Shown: positions 23,643 to 31,827 of the stretch, piece after piece
Layout of the letters: each line of letters begins with the position of its first letter
How positions within the stretch are numbered: the stretch's first letter is position 1
Assembly (NCBI GenBank): GCA_964580155.1
Contig: CAZOJP010000003.1
Location: 16,407-80,406, forward strand
Length of the DNA: 64,000 bases
Source of the DNA: Intestinibacillus sp964580155
GTDB taxonomy: Bacteria; Bacillota; Clostridia; Oscillospirales; Butyricicoccaceae
Direction: 5' to 3'
The notes under the pieces: model-generated
The model's database searches: none
What the model was told of the DNA's origin: nothing
What the model saw: only the letters and a program-made list of their open reading frames with translations
Program-made: the position numbers and the translations under genes

Positions 23643-26399
23643 TTATTGCGGTTGGCCGCTCTCCTTGAGGTAGCAGCATTTCTTGTACTTCTTGCCGCTG
23701 CCGCACGGGCAGGGATCGTTCATACCGATTTTCTTTGCCGCGCGCACCGGTGTCTTTTGCAGGCTGCCGTCGTCCGCGCCGGCCGCGCCGGTCTCGTGCG
23801 CAATCTGCTCACGCTTGGGCGCTTCCTGCGTGCGCACGCGTGCAAGGTAGATCATGCGCACGGTGTCCTCGCGGATGGCGTCGATCATCGCATCGAACAT
23901 ATCGAAGCCCTCGCGCTTATACTCCACAACCGGATCGTGCTGGCCGTAGGCGCGCAGGCCGATTCCGTTGCGCAGCTCCTGCATCGCGTCAATGTGATCC
24001 ATCCACTTTTCGTCGACGTTGCGCAGCAGCACGACGCGCTCCAGCTCGCGCATGATTTGCGCACCGATTTCGGTTTCCTTGTTGGTATAGACCTCGTGTG
24101 CGCGATCCTTGAGGATGTTCTTGAGCTGCTCGCCCGACAGATCATCCAGTTCGTCCGTGGTATATTGCAGATCGTCCGCGGTCAGGATGGTTCCAAGGAA
24201 GCGTGCGCGCAGCTCATCGAGCGCAGACGGCTCAATGTAGTGCTGCTCGCCGACTGCGGCATCCACCGCGCGGTCGATCGTGTCGTCAATCATGCCGACA
24301 ATCGCGTCCTTGACATCCTCGCCGGAAAGCACCTTGAGGCGCTGGCCGTAGATGATTTCGCGCTGCTTGTTCATCACGTCGTCATATTCGAGGACGCTCT
24401 TACGGATTTGGTAGTTGCGGCTCTCCACCTTGCGCTGCGCGGACTCGATCGCGCCGGACAAAATTTTCTGGTCGACCGGTTCGTCGTCCGCGATGCCGAG
24501 CGAGTCCATCATGTTCTGGATGCGCTCCGAGCCGAACAGACGCATGAGGTCGTCCTCGAGCGAAATGTAGAAGCTCGATTCGCCCGGGTCGCCCTGACGG
24601 CCTGCGCGGCCGCGCAGCTGGTTGTCGATGCGGCGGGACTCGTGGCGCTCCGTGCCGAGGATGTATAATCCGCCGGCCTCGCGCACCTTCTTCGCGTCCT
24701 CGTCGGTCGTCGCCTTAAAGCCGCGGTACAGCTCTTCAAACTTTGCACGCACTTCTAAAATCGCGGGGTCCTCGGTTTCGCTGTGGCCGTTTGCTTCGAC
24801 GATCAGCTCGGGCGGATAGCCTGCCTTGCGCAGCTCGTCGAGCGCCATGGTCTCCGCGTTGCCGCCGAGCATAATGTCGGTGCCGCGGCCTGCCATGTTG
24901 GTCGCAATCGTAACCGCGCCGAACTTACCTGCCTGCGCGACGATTTCCGCTTCTTTTTCGTGGTATTTTGCGTTGAGCACGGTGTGCTTGATGCCCTTTT
25001 TCTTGAGCGCCTTGGACAGCTCCTCGGACTTTTCGATGGAGACCGTACCGACCAGAATCGGCTGCCCCTTGGCATGGCACTCCTCAACCTTGCGGATGAC
25101 CGCGATGAGCTTGCCGTTTTCGTTTTTATAGACCGCGTCCGGATTGTCGTGGCGCGCCACCGGCCGGTTCGTCGGGATTTCGATGACGTCGAGCTTGTAA
25201 ATGTCGCGGAACTCCTGCTCCTCGGTCAGCGCGGTGCCGGTCATGCCGGACAGCTTGCCGTACTGGCGGAAGAAGTTCTGGAAGGTGATCGTTGCAAGGG
25301 TCTTGGACTCGTGCTGAACCTCCACGCCCTCCTTGGCCTCAATCGCCTGGTGCAGCCCCTCGTTGTAGCGGCGTCCGAACATCAGTCGGCCGGTGAACTC
25401 GTCAACGATGATGATCTGCCCCTCGCGCACAACGTAATCAACGTCCAGCTGCATGACGCCGTGCGCCTTGATCGCCTGGTTGATGTGGTGCTGCAGCGTG
25501 GTATTTTCCGGATCGTTCAGGTTTTCAATCTTGAAGTAGGCCTCCGCGCGCGCCTGGCCGTGCGGTGTCAGCGTGGCGGTCTTGGCCTTTTCATCGATGA
25601 TGTAGTCCGCATCGATGTCGTCCTGCTCTTCCTTTGCGTCGACCTCCTTGACGCGCAGCGCGGTCAGCGTGCGCGCGAAGTGGTCCGCGATTTGGTAGAG
25701 CTCGGTCGATTTGTCGCCCTGACCCGAAATGATGAGCGGGGTGCGCGCTTCGTCGACCAGAATGGAGTCGACCTCGTCGACGATGGCGAAGGCGTGTCCG
25801 CGCTGCACCATGTTCGCCTGATAGATCGCCATATTGTCGCGCAGATAGTCAAAGCCGAACTCGTTATTCGTGCCGTAGGTGATGTCCGCGGCATACATCG
25901 CGCTGCGCGCGGCCGGCGGAACCTCGTGGATAATCAGACCGACGCTCAGACCGAGGAAACGGTAGAGCTTGCCCATCCACTCGGAGTCGCGCTTTGCGAG
26001 GTAGTCGTTGACCGTGACGATGTGCACGCCCTTGCCGGTGAGCGCGTTGAGATACGCCGGCAGCGTTGCGACAAGGGTTTTACCCTCACCTGTGCGCATC
26101 TCCGCGATGCGGCCCTGATGCAGCACGATGCCGCCGATGAGCTGCACGCGGTAGTGGCGCATGCTGAGCACGCGATCCGCGCCTTCGCGCACGGTCGCAA
26201 AGGCCTCGGGCAGAAGCTCATCGAGCGTTTCGCCCTTGGTCAGACGCTCCTTGAACTCCTCGGTCTTGGCGCGAAGCTGCGCATCGGTCAGCTTGCGGTA
26301 CTCGTCCTCGAGCGCCTCAATCTGATCGACAATCGGGGTGATGCGCTTCAGCTCTCGGCTGGAGTAGGTTCCGAAGATTTTATCGAGAATTTTAGCCAT
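23643..26399 (-). CDS. secA: Preprotein translocase ATPase SecA
   Basis: SecA drives proteins through SecYEG. The 918 residues have Walker A RTGEGKT near 102-108, the DEVDSILVDEAR box, second nucleotide-fold motifs including TNMAGRGTDI, and a C-terminal zinc-binding CPCGSGKKYKKCC that binds SecB or ribosomes in other species. All regions are full length. The gene is monocistronic: a terminator follows it and a 275-base non-coding region precedes it. Confidence 0.98.
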   Translation of the reverse strand: MAKILDKIFGTYSSRELKRITPIVDQIEALEDEYRKLTDAQLRAKTEEFKERLTKGETLDELLPEAFATVREGADRVLSMRHYRVQLIGGIVLHQGRIAEMRTGEGKTLVATLPAYLNALTGKGVHIVTVNDYLAKRDSEWMGKLYRFLGLSVGLIIHEVPPAARSAMYAADITYGTNNEFGFDYLRDNMAIYQANMVQRGHAFAIVDEVDSILVDEARTPLIISGQGDKSTELYQIADHFARTLTALRVKEVDAKEEQDDIDADYIIDEKAKTATLTPHGQARAEAYFKIENLNDPENTTLQHHINQAIKAHGVMQLDVDYVVREGQIIIVDEFTGRLMFGRRYNEGLHQAIEAKEGVEVQHESKTLATITFQNFFRQYGKLSGMTGTALTEEQEFRDIYKLDVIEIPTNRPVARHDNPDAVYKNENGKLIAVIRKVEECHAKGQPILVGTVSIEKSEELSKALKKKGIKHTVLNAKYHEKEAEIVAQAGKFGAVTIATNMAGRGTDIMLGGNAETMALDELRKAGYPPELIVEANGHSETEDPAILEVRAKFEELYRGFKATTDEDAKKVREAGGLYILGTERHESRRIDNQLRGRAGRQGDPGESSFYISLEDDLMRLFGSERIQNMMDSLGIADDEPVDQKILSGAIESAQRKVESRNYQIRKSVLEYDDVMNKQREIIYGQRLKVLSGEDVKDAIVGMIDDTIDRAVDAAVGEQHYIEPSALDELRARFLGTILTADDLQYTTDELDDLSGEQLKNILKDRAHEVYTNKETEIGAQIMRELERVVLLRNVDEKWMDHIDAMQELRNGIGLRAYGQHDPVVEYKREGFDMFDAMIDAIREDTVRMIYLARVRTQEAPKREQIAHETGAAGADDGSLQKTPVRAAKKIGMNDPCPCGSGKKYKKCCYLKESGQPQ

Positions 26400-26674
26400 G
26401 TATCCTAACTGCCTTTCCTGTATAGTACCTTATGAAATAAGGATGTAATGCAAATTTGCAAAACAATGCGTTACCGCATGATTATGATAGCGATACGTGC
26501 GGATTACAAATAAAATACCGCCTTTTGCATCGCTATATGACATCATTTTAAAATAGAGATATCATAATCGCTTGCGGTTATTATATCACATAATGTGCAC
26601 CTGCAACAATGAATTTTTTAAGAACATTGCGAAAAAGCCGCCGTGCATGCAATTTTCCCGAAAAAATGCCCCGA
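26400..26674. other. AT-rich intergenic region upstream of secA
   Basis: No gene is seen. The stretch is much richer in A+T than its surroundings and holds small palindromes, CCTTAT-GAA-ATAAGG (26429-26443) and GCAAATTTGC near 26450. A minus-strand TTGTAA-N17-CATAAT pair is a possible secA promoter. I see no terminator for the antiporter gene that stops at 26675. Confidence 0.4.
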
Positions 26675-27598
26675 TCAGCGCAGGATCAGGTAGGCGGTGT
26701 AGGCCACATAGCTCAGCATCATGACCGCGCCGACCGGACGGCTCATCTTGCCGCGGCGCGAAGTCAGCCAGAACACCACGCTGACCGCGACGAGCACCGC
26801 GCCGTCGATAATCGCGGTCGGCGCGACCGTAATCGGGCGCAGCACCGCAGAAGTGCCCAGAATGAACAGAATATTGAACAGATTGGAGCCGATGACGTTG
26901 CCCATTGCGATGTCGTTTTCCCCCTTGCGCGCCGCGGCGAGCGAGGTGACAAGCTCGGGCAGCGAGGTGCCGATTGCGACGATGGTCAGGCCGATCAGGG
27001 TTTCAGACAGGCCGAGCGCGCGCGCCAGCCCGGTCGCACCGTCAACCGAAAGCTGTCCGCCCGCAATGATGCACACCAGTCCGAGCGCGATTTGCAGCAC
27101 AATGTACGGCGTGCGCATCGGCTCCTCTTCCTGTTCCATGCCGACACGCGCGTGCAGCGCCGCACGGATCTGCGCCGTCATAACCGCGGCGAAAAGGATC
27201 AGCAGCACGATACCCTCGGCGCGGGTGATGTCGTTGCCGCGCGCGAGCATGACGAGCAGGACAACCGCCGCGCCGACGGACAGCGGCCAGTCGCGCCGGA
27301 CGATTTCGCGGCTGACGACAAGCGGAATGACGACCGCGCTGAGACCCGCAACCACAAGCAGATTGAAGATGCTCGAGCCGACGACGTTGCCGACCGCAAT
27401 TTCGTTTGCGCCCCGAAGCGCCGCGGTCACGCTGACCGCAAGCTCGGGTGCGGAGGTGCCGAACGCAACGATTGTCAGGCCGACGAGCAGGCTCGGCACG
27501 CCCAGCCGGCGCGCCGCCGCAGACGCGCCCGCAACGAATTTGTCCGCCCCCCAGACGAGCAGCGCGAAGCCGACAACAAGCAGGATGATTGCTTTCAT
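26675..27598 (-). CDS. Calcium/sodium antiporter (YrbG/CaxA type)
   Basis: A 307-residue membrane protein with about ten helices in two homologous halves. Each half carries the alpha-repeat of the family: GTSAPELAVSV with GNVVGSSIFNLL, and GTSLPELVTSL with GNVIGSNLFNILF. The acidic Glu in each repeat would bind the divalent ion. The family exchanges Ca2+ for Na+ or H+. Because a Mn2+-class riboswitch lies directly upstream, this member may export manganese as well or instead. Confidence 0.93.
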   Translation of the reverse strand: MKAIILLVVGFALLVWGADKFVAGASAAARRLGVPSLLVGLTIVAFGTSAPELAVSVTAALRGANEIAVGNVVGSSIFNLLVVAGLSAVVIPLVVSREIVRRDWPLSVGAAVVLLVMLARGNDITRAEGIVLLILFAAVMTAQIRAALHARVGMEQEEEPMRTPYIVLQIALGLVCIIAGGQLSVDGATGLARALGLSETLIGLTIVAIGTSLPELVTSLAAARKGENDIAMGNVIGSNLFNILFILGTSAVLRPITVAPTAIIDGAVLVAVSVVFWLTSRRGKMSRPVGAVMMLSYVAYTAYLILR

Positions 27599-27626
27599 AA
27601 AAGATTTTTCCTTTCTTTTTGTGCAT

Positions 27627-27674
27627 AAAAAAAAGACTTTTTATGCACCTTCCCCGAATATGTGCATAAAAGTC
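27627..27674 (-). terminator. Expression-platform terminator of the yybP-ykoY riboswitch
   Basis: On the minus strand GACTTTTATGCAC (27674-27662) pairs with GTGCATAAAAAGTC (27649-27636), followed by eight T. The 5' arm is shared with the aptamer's closing stem, so metal binding should prevent termination. Confidence 0.85.
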
Positions 27675-27765
27675 TCGCTTCTTGACGGAGCGGCCCGGAT
27701 CGCACGCGATCGTCCTGACGGTACCGCCCCACGCGCGCGGCGTGAGCTACTCCCTTTTATCCTTT
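27664..27765 (-). promoter_or_regulatory. yybP-ykoY (Mn2+) riboswitch aptamer
   Basis: Minus strand begins GGATAAAAGGGAGTAGCTC and ends AGCGAGACTTTTATGC, matching the conserved 5' AAAGGGGAGUAGC and 3' GAGACCUUU ends of this class, with a GC-rich multi-helix interior containing CCGTCA twice. Known members sense Mn2+ and control Mn2+ exporters and cation transporters. Confidence 0.85.
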
Positions 27766-27767
27766 CC

Positions 27768-27796
27768 ATCATACGGAACGCGCGCGGATTTGTCAA
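27768..27796 (-). promoter_or_regulatory. Promoter of the riboswitch-antiporter transcript
   Basis: Minus strand TTGACA (27796-27791), 17-base spacer, TATGAT (27773-27768). Transcription would start right at the aptamer. Confidence 0.88.
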
Positions 27797-27814
27797 GCGC
27801 CGCGCGAAATTTTC

Positions 27815-27843
27815 TTTACATTTTCGCGGTTTTTCATTATACT
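27815..27843 (+). promoter_or_regulatory. prfB promoter
   Basis: TTTACA (27815-27820), 17-base spacer, TATACT (27838-27843), 46 bases upstream of the prfB start. Confidence 0.75.
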
Positions 27844-27889
27844 ATAGGAGAACAAAAATACGAGGAAGCTCAATTAAAGGGAGATTTTC

Positions 27890-29017
27890 ATGCTAGAATT
27901 TGAAGAATACAAGGTAAAGCTGGCCGGGCTCGTGCCCGAGCTCGAAAAGCTGCGCGGCAGTCTCGGTCTGGAGCAGGCCGGCCGCGAGGTCGAAGAGCTG
28001 GAGATGAAGTCCGCGCAGCCCGGCTTCTGGGACGACCCGGAGGCGAGCCAGAAGGTCGTATCCCGCATGGGTGCGCTCAAGGATAAAATCGAATCGTACA
28101 CCCGGATCTGCACGCAGCACGAGGACCTGCTTGCGCTGTGTGAAATGGCGCTGGAGGAAAACGACGACTCCATGCTCGAGGAGCTGACCGAAGGCTACCG
28201 CGCGCTGGAGGAGGGGCTGGAGGCGCAGCGTCTGTCCACCCTGCTGACCGGAGAATACGACGGCAACAACGCGCTCATGTCCTTCCATGCGGGCGCGGGC
28301 GGCACCGAGGCGCAGGACTGGTGCGAAATGCTCTACCGCATGTACACGCGCTGGGCGGAGCGTCACGGCTTCTCCTACAAGATTCTGGACTACCAAGACG
28401 GCGACGAAGCCGGCCTGAAATCCGCCGACATCCTCATCGAGGGCGAAAACGCGTACGGCTTCCTCAAGGGCGAAAACGGCGTGCACCGTCTGGTGCGCAT
28501 CTCGCCGTTCGATTCCTCGGGCCGCCGCCACACCTCGTTTTCCGCGATCGAGGTCATCCCCGAAATCATCGACACCTCGGAGGACTTCGAGCTCAAGCCC
28601 GATGACTACGACATGCAGGTCTTCCGCGCGTCCGGCGCGGGCGGCCAGCACATCAACAAGACCTCGTCCGCGGTGCGCCTGATCCACAAGGCGACCGGCA
28701 TCGTGGTCTCGTGCCAGACCGAGCGCTCCCAGTTCCAAAACAAGGAGACCTGTCTGCGCATGCTGCGCTCCAAGCTCGTCGAGATCAAAGAGCGCGAGCA
28801 TCTGGACAAAATCTCAGACATCAAGGGCGACCAGAAGAAAATCGAATGGGGCAGCCAGATTCGCTCCTACGTCTTCATGCCCTACACGCTGGCGAAGGAT
28901 ACGCGCACCGCGCACGAAGAAACCAACATCAACGCGGTCATGGACGGAGAAATCGACGGCTTCATCAACGCCTATCTGTCCGCGCTTGCCACGGGCAACT
29001 GGGCAACAAAATCATAA
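27890..29017 (+). CDS. prfB: Peptide chain release factor 2
   Basis: RF2 terminates translation at UGA and UAA. The stop-recognition SPF is at 205-207 and the catalytic GGQ at about 251-253. The 375 residues form one uninterrupted frame: the in-frame UGA and programmed +1 frameshift that regulate RF2 in most bacteria (near codon 25) are absent. AAAGGGAG precedes the ATG. It is monocistronic, with its own promoter and terminator. Confidence 0.97.
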   Translation: MLEFEEYKVKLAGLVPELEKLRGSLGLEQAGREVEELEMKSAQPGFWDDPEASQKVVSRMGALKDKIESYTRICTQHEDLLALCEMALEENDDSMLEELTEGYRALEEGLEAQRLSTLLTGEYDGNNALMSFHAGAGGTEAQDWCEMLYRMYTRWAERHGFSYKILDYQDGDEAGLKSADILIEGENAYGFLKGENGVHRLVRISPFDSSGRRHTSFSAIEVIPEIIDTSEDFELKPDDYDMQVFRASGAGGQHINKTSSAVRLIHKATGIVVSCQTERSQFQNKETCLRMLRSKLVEIKEREHLDKISDIKGDQKKIEWGSQIRSYVFMPYTLAKDTRTAHEETNINAVMDGEIDGFINAYLSALATGNWATKS

Positions 29018-29034
29018 CACCGCGCTGCCGCTGC

Positions 29035-29064
29035 AAAAAACCGACCCTTTGGGGTCGGTTTTTT
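29035..29064 (+). terminator. prfB terminator
   Basis: AAAAAACCGACCC, TTTG loop, GGGTCGGTTTTTT, 17 bases after the stop codon. Confidence 0.92.
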
Positions 29065-29110
29065 GCATAGTCCGCCCTCCGCGGAACATACTACTGCCGG
29101 AGGGGATTTC

Positions 29111-29470
29111 ATGAAAAACACCGTGCGCTATGCGGTTACCGGCGCGCTTGCCGGACTGGCCAACGGCTTTTTCGGCTCGGGCGGCGGGCTGTTTCTCGTG
29201 CCGCTACTGACGCGCTGGACGAAGCTCGAGCAGCGCCGCGCCTTTGCGACCTCGGTCGCGGTCATCCTGCCGCTGTCCGCGGTATCGGCCGTCATCTACT
29301 GGAGCAAGGGCGCGCTCGATTTGCACTTTGCGTGGCCCTATCTGCTGGGCGGCGCGGCGGGCGGGGTGATTTCCGGACGCGTTTTTCGTAAAATCCCGCT
29401 GACACTGCTGCGCCGGGTGTTCGGTGCGCTCATTTTATATGGCGGCGTGCGTGCGCTGCTGCTCGTATAA
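29111..29470 (+). CDS. Half-size TauE/SafE (TSUP) membrane protein, first of a pair
   Basis: A 119-residue protein of about four membrane segments equal to one half of a TauE/SafE transporter (exporters or importers of sulfite, sulfoacetate and other anions). The N-terminal block GALAGLANGFFGSGGGLFLVP is the family's repeat signature. I chose ATG 29111 because GGAGGGGATTTC precedes it; a longer in-frame start would run back into the prfB terminator. A second half-size protein follows 10 bases later, so the two probably form a heterodimer. Confidence 0.82.
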   Translation: MKNTVRYAVTGALAGLANGFFGSGGGLFLVPLLTRWTKLEQRRAFATSVAVILPLSAVSAVIYWSKGALDLHFAWPYLLGGAAGGVISGRVFRKIPLTLLRRVFGALILYGGVRALLLV

Positions 29471-29480
29471 GGAGGCGCGC

Positions 29481-29840
29481 ATGATCTTTGATTTTGCCGT
29501 CGGACTGGCGACCGGCATCCTGTCCGGCTTCGGCATCGGCGGCGGCTCGCTGCTGATTTTATGGCTGACCTCGGTCGAGGGCATCCCCCAGCTGCGCGCA
29601 GGCGGCATCAACCTGCTGTATTTCTTGTGCTGCGCCCCCACCGCGCTGTGGTCGCACATCCGCAACAAGCTCGTCGAGGGCAAGGCGGTGCTGTGGTGCG
29701 TGCTCGCAGGGCTGCCGACCTCGGTTGCGGCCGCGCTGTTCGCCGCGCGCGTGAATACCGATTGGCTGCGGCGCGGCTTCGGTGTGCTGCTGCTGTATAT
29801 CGGCGTGCGCGAGCTGTTTTGCAAAAAGCAAACAGAATGA
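29481..29840 (+). CDS. Half-size TauE/SafE (TSUP) membrane protein, second of a pair
   Basis: Also 119 residues and about four membrane segments. Its repeat signature is LATGILSGFGIGGGSLLILWL. TAAGGAGGCGCGC precedes ATG 29481, the TAA there being the stop of the first gene, so the pair is coupled. The two proteins resemble the two halves of a full-length transporter and may have arisen by splitting, or may retain the ancestral duplicated form. The substrate is not evident. Confidence 0.82.
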   Translation: MIFDFAVGLATGILSGFGIGGGSLLILWLTSVEGIPQLRAGGINLLYFLCCAPTALWSHIRNKLVEGKAVLWCVLAGLPTSVAAALFAARVNTDWLRRGFGVLLLYIGVRELFCKKQTE

Positions 29841-29920
29841 CCGCCCTTCCGCCAAAGAGCGGAAAAAATGCCGCATACGGCGATTGGAATGGATGCGGCT
29901 TCGGTCAACCCATCAACGTG

Positions 29921-29959
29921 AAAAACCCGGTCTGTGCGTTGCGCACGAACCGGGTTTTT
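29921..29959. repeat. Palindromic repeat, copy 2 (terminator-like)
   Basis: AAAAACCCGGT...ACCGGGTTTTT arms (with an internal GTGC/GCAC stem) over 39 bases; its reverse complement nearly matches 16589-16625. It lies between the convergent TauE/SafE gene and busR-like gene and would terminate both. Confidence 0.75.
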
Positions 29960-29997
29960 CGCATATAGGGGCTGCACCGGTGCGGTGCACGGAGCGT

Positions 29998-30620
29998 TTA
30001 AGGAGCTTCCGAACGGTCATGCGCATCGGCGGTGACAAAGCGAATCGCCGTGTGCAGCGCTTGTTCATCCCCCACAACATGGAGGATATCACCGACCTGC
30101 AATGTGGCATAGGGACCGGGGGAAAGAATAATTTGCTCTTCGCGTTCGATTGCAACGATCGTAGCGCCTGTCTGATGCCAAAAATTTAAGTCGCTGATGG
30201 TTTTTGCCGCGACTTTAGAGTGAGATGGCACCATAATCTCATAGGGGGTAAACAGCGTGGGGTTTTTAAAGCGCGCAGAGGTGTTGATGATCGACTGGAT
30301 TTTTTCCATTGCGTCCGCGGTTTCGGTTATTTGCCGTTTCATCCAGGCGAACAGCTCGTTTTTCGCAGTGGTAATGCTCTGTATGTCTTGGTTTTGCTGA
30401 ATGAACCCTTTCGCTTCCCGCACGGAGACAACCCGAACACCGCTGTTTTTCTCCACGTCAACAATTCCTACATCCTTGAGCATGTGCACAGATTTTCGAA
30501 TGGTTTCAGGGGAGACGCCATACTGGGNNNNNNNNNNTATTTGCCGTCTACGATATCCTGAGCAATATTGAGCGCAATTTTACGATAGATGGGAAAAGAG
30601 ACTTTTTTTTCGTTTTCCAT
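29998..30620 (-). CDS. busR: BusR-like repressor: GntR helix-turn-helix plus RCK_C domain (interrupted by assembly gap)
   Basis: The start ATG is at 30620 (27 codons, MENEKKVSFPIYRKIALN..., to the gap); after the Ns the frame resumes with SQYGVSPETIRKSVHMLKD, the recognition-helix part of a GntR-type domain. A coiled coil (about QNQDIQSI to IQSIINTS) and a C-terminal RCK_C/TrkA_C domain (ISDLNFWHQTGATIVAIERE...) follow. This layout and the divergent betaine transporter match BusR, a c-di-AMP-activated repressor of betaine uptake in lactococci and streptococci. The two parts are out of frame across ten Ns, so the gap length is arbitrary; GntR spacing suggests some 40-50 bases are really missing. 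Confidence 0.8.
30528..30537. other. Assembly gap (10 N)
   Basis: Ten Ns inside the helix-turn-helix region of the busR-like gene. The coding frames on the two sides do not agree at this length. Confidence 0.99.
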
Positions 30621-30752
30621 ACCAATTCACCGCAATTCAACATATTTTGATACGGTATCAGTCTATCATCAAAGACAACGCGCGTCAACATGCGCCAAAG
30701 CGGCGGATTTGCACTTGGTCAGCAGATTCCAACGTGCAGCAAGACCGCTTGT

Positions 30753-30781
30753 TTGACAAAGTGACAATTTCAGTATAGAAT
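30753..30781 (+). promoter_or_regulatory. Promoter of the betaine transporter operon
   Basis: TTGACA (30753-30758), 17-base spacer, TAGAAT (30776-30781). Confidence 0.85.
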
Positions 30782-30796
30782 AGGGATTGTCACTTT
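30758..30796 (+). promoter_or_regulatory. Inverted-repeat operator, probable BusR site
   Basis: AAAGTGACAAT (30758-30768) and ATTGTCACTTT (30786-30796) are perfect 11-base arms with 17 bases between. They cover the promoter spacer, -10 and start point. GTGAC-type half sites about two turns apart fit what I recall for BusR; bound repressor would block RNA polymerase. Confidence 0.75.
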
Positions 30797-30821
30797 TGGA
30801 TGAAGGGAAGGATGAATCGTT

Positions 30822-31817
30822 TTGAAAAAGAGAATCAAAGCCGGCGCAACGCTCGCAGCGGTTACCCTGCTGATGGGTGTTCTTGCGGGCTGCAATGCGG
30901 CAGAACAGGGAAAAATATTGCGGTTTGCCGACGTGGGCTGGGACTCCGTCTTATTCCACAACGCCGTTGCGGGCACGGTTGCGGAAAGTGTGTTTGGGTA
31001 TCGGTGCGAGGAGGTATCCGGCAGCACGCCCATCACGCACGAAGCAGTGAAAAAGGGCGAGATTGATGTGCATATGGAAGTATGGACAGACAATCTTCCG
31101 GATTATAACAGCGATATTGCAGCAGGCGCGCTGAAAGAAGTCGGCGTCAACTTCGATGACAACATACAGGGGCTTTACATCCCCAGATATGTGGTGGAGG
31201 GTGACCCGGAGCGCAATATTGCGCCAATGGCACCGAATTTAAAAACCGTTGCGGACTTAAAGGACTATGCCTCGCTGTTTCGGGATCCGGAGGATTCCTC
31301 CAAGGGCATCATCTATGGCGGCATTGCCGGCTGGGAGATTACCGGCATTATCCATAATAAGTATCTGCATTACGGTCTGGATGAAAATTACAATTACATT
31401 GAGCCCGGAACGGATGCCGCAACGAGCGCGGTGCTGGTGTCCGCCTATGACAAGGGCGAGCCGGTGGTGGCATATTATTGGGAACCCACATGGCTGCTGG
31501 GCAAGTATGATTTTGTCCTCTTAGAAGACGAAGCCTACGATCCCGCGTTGTTTTACGAAGGCAAGACCGCGTGCCCGTCGGTGCGCGTCACGATTTGCAC
31601 GAGCAATGATTTTTATGAAAGCGATCCGGATTTTGTTCGGTTCCTGTCTGCGTACCACACCTCCTCTGCGTTAACCAGTGAGGCTCTCGCGTACATCGAA
31701 GATACAGGTGCGGATTATCAAACAGCGGCAAAGTGGTTCATCGGGGAGCACCGCAATCTGTTTGAAAGCTGGCTGACGGCAGAGCAGGCCGACCTGCTGT
31801 ACGCGGCGATCGCGTAA
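30822..31817 (+). CDS. opuAC: Glycine betaine/proline betaine ABC transporter, substrate-binding lipoprotein
   Basis: A 331-residue lipoprotein: signal peptide with lipobox LAGC (lipidated C24), then an OpuAC-type binding domain. Aromatic residues (VGWDS, EVWTDN, YYWEPTWLL) would cage the quaternary ammonium group. The start is TTG at 30822 with AAGGGAAGG upstream; an ATG at 30800 is in another frame. First gene of a three-gene operon under the presumed BusR operator. Confidence 0.9.
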   Translation: MKKRIKAGATLAAVTLLMGVLAGCNAAEQGKILRFADVGWDSVLFHNAVAGTVAESVFGYRCEEVSGSTPITHEAVKKGEIDVHMEVWTDNLPDYNSDIAAGALKEVGVNFDDNIQGLYIPRYVVEGDPERNIAPMAPNLKTVADLKDYASLFRDPEDSSKGIIYGGIAGWEITGIIHNKYLHYGLDENYNYIEPGTDAATSAVLVSAYDKGEPVVAYYWEPTWLLGKYDFVLLEDEAYDPALFYEGKTACPSVRVTICTSNDFYESDPDFVRFLSAYHTSSALTSEALAYIEDTGADYQTAAKWFIGEHRNLFESWLTAEQADLLYAAIA

Positions 31818-31827
31818 GGTGAGAGGA

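Noticed and set aside
24783..26408. A 541-residue open frame on + opposite secA
   Set aside because: Antisense shadow; secA is intact on the other strand.
27890..27980. Programmed frameshift in prfB
   Set aside because: The frame is continuous, with no internal TGA or slippery site.
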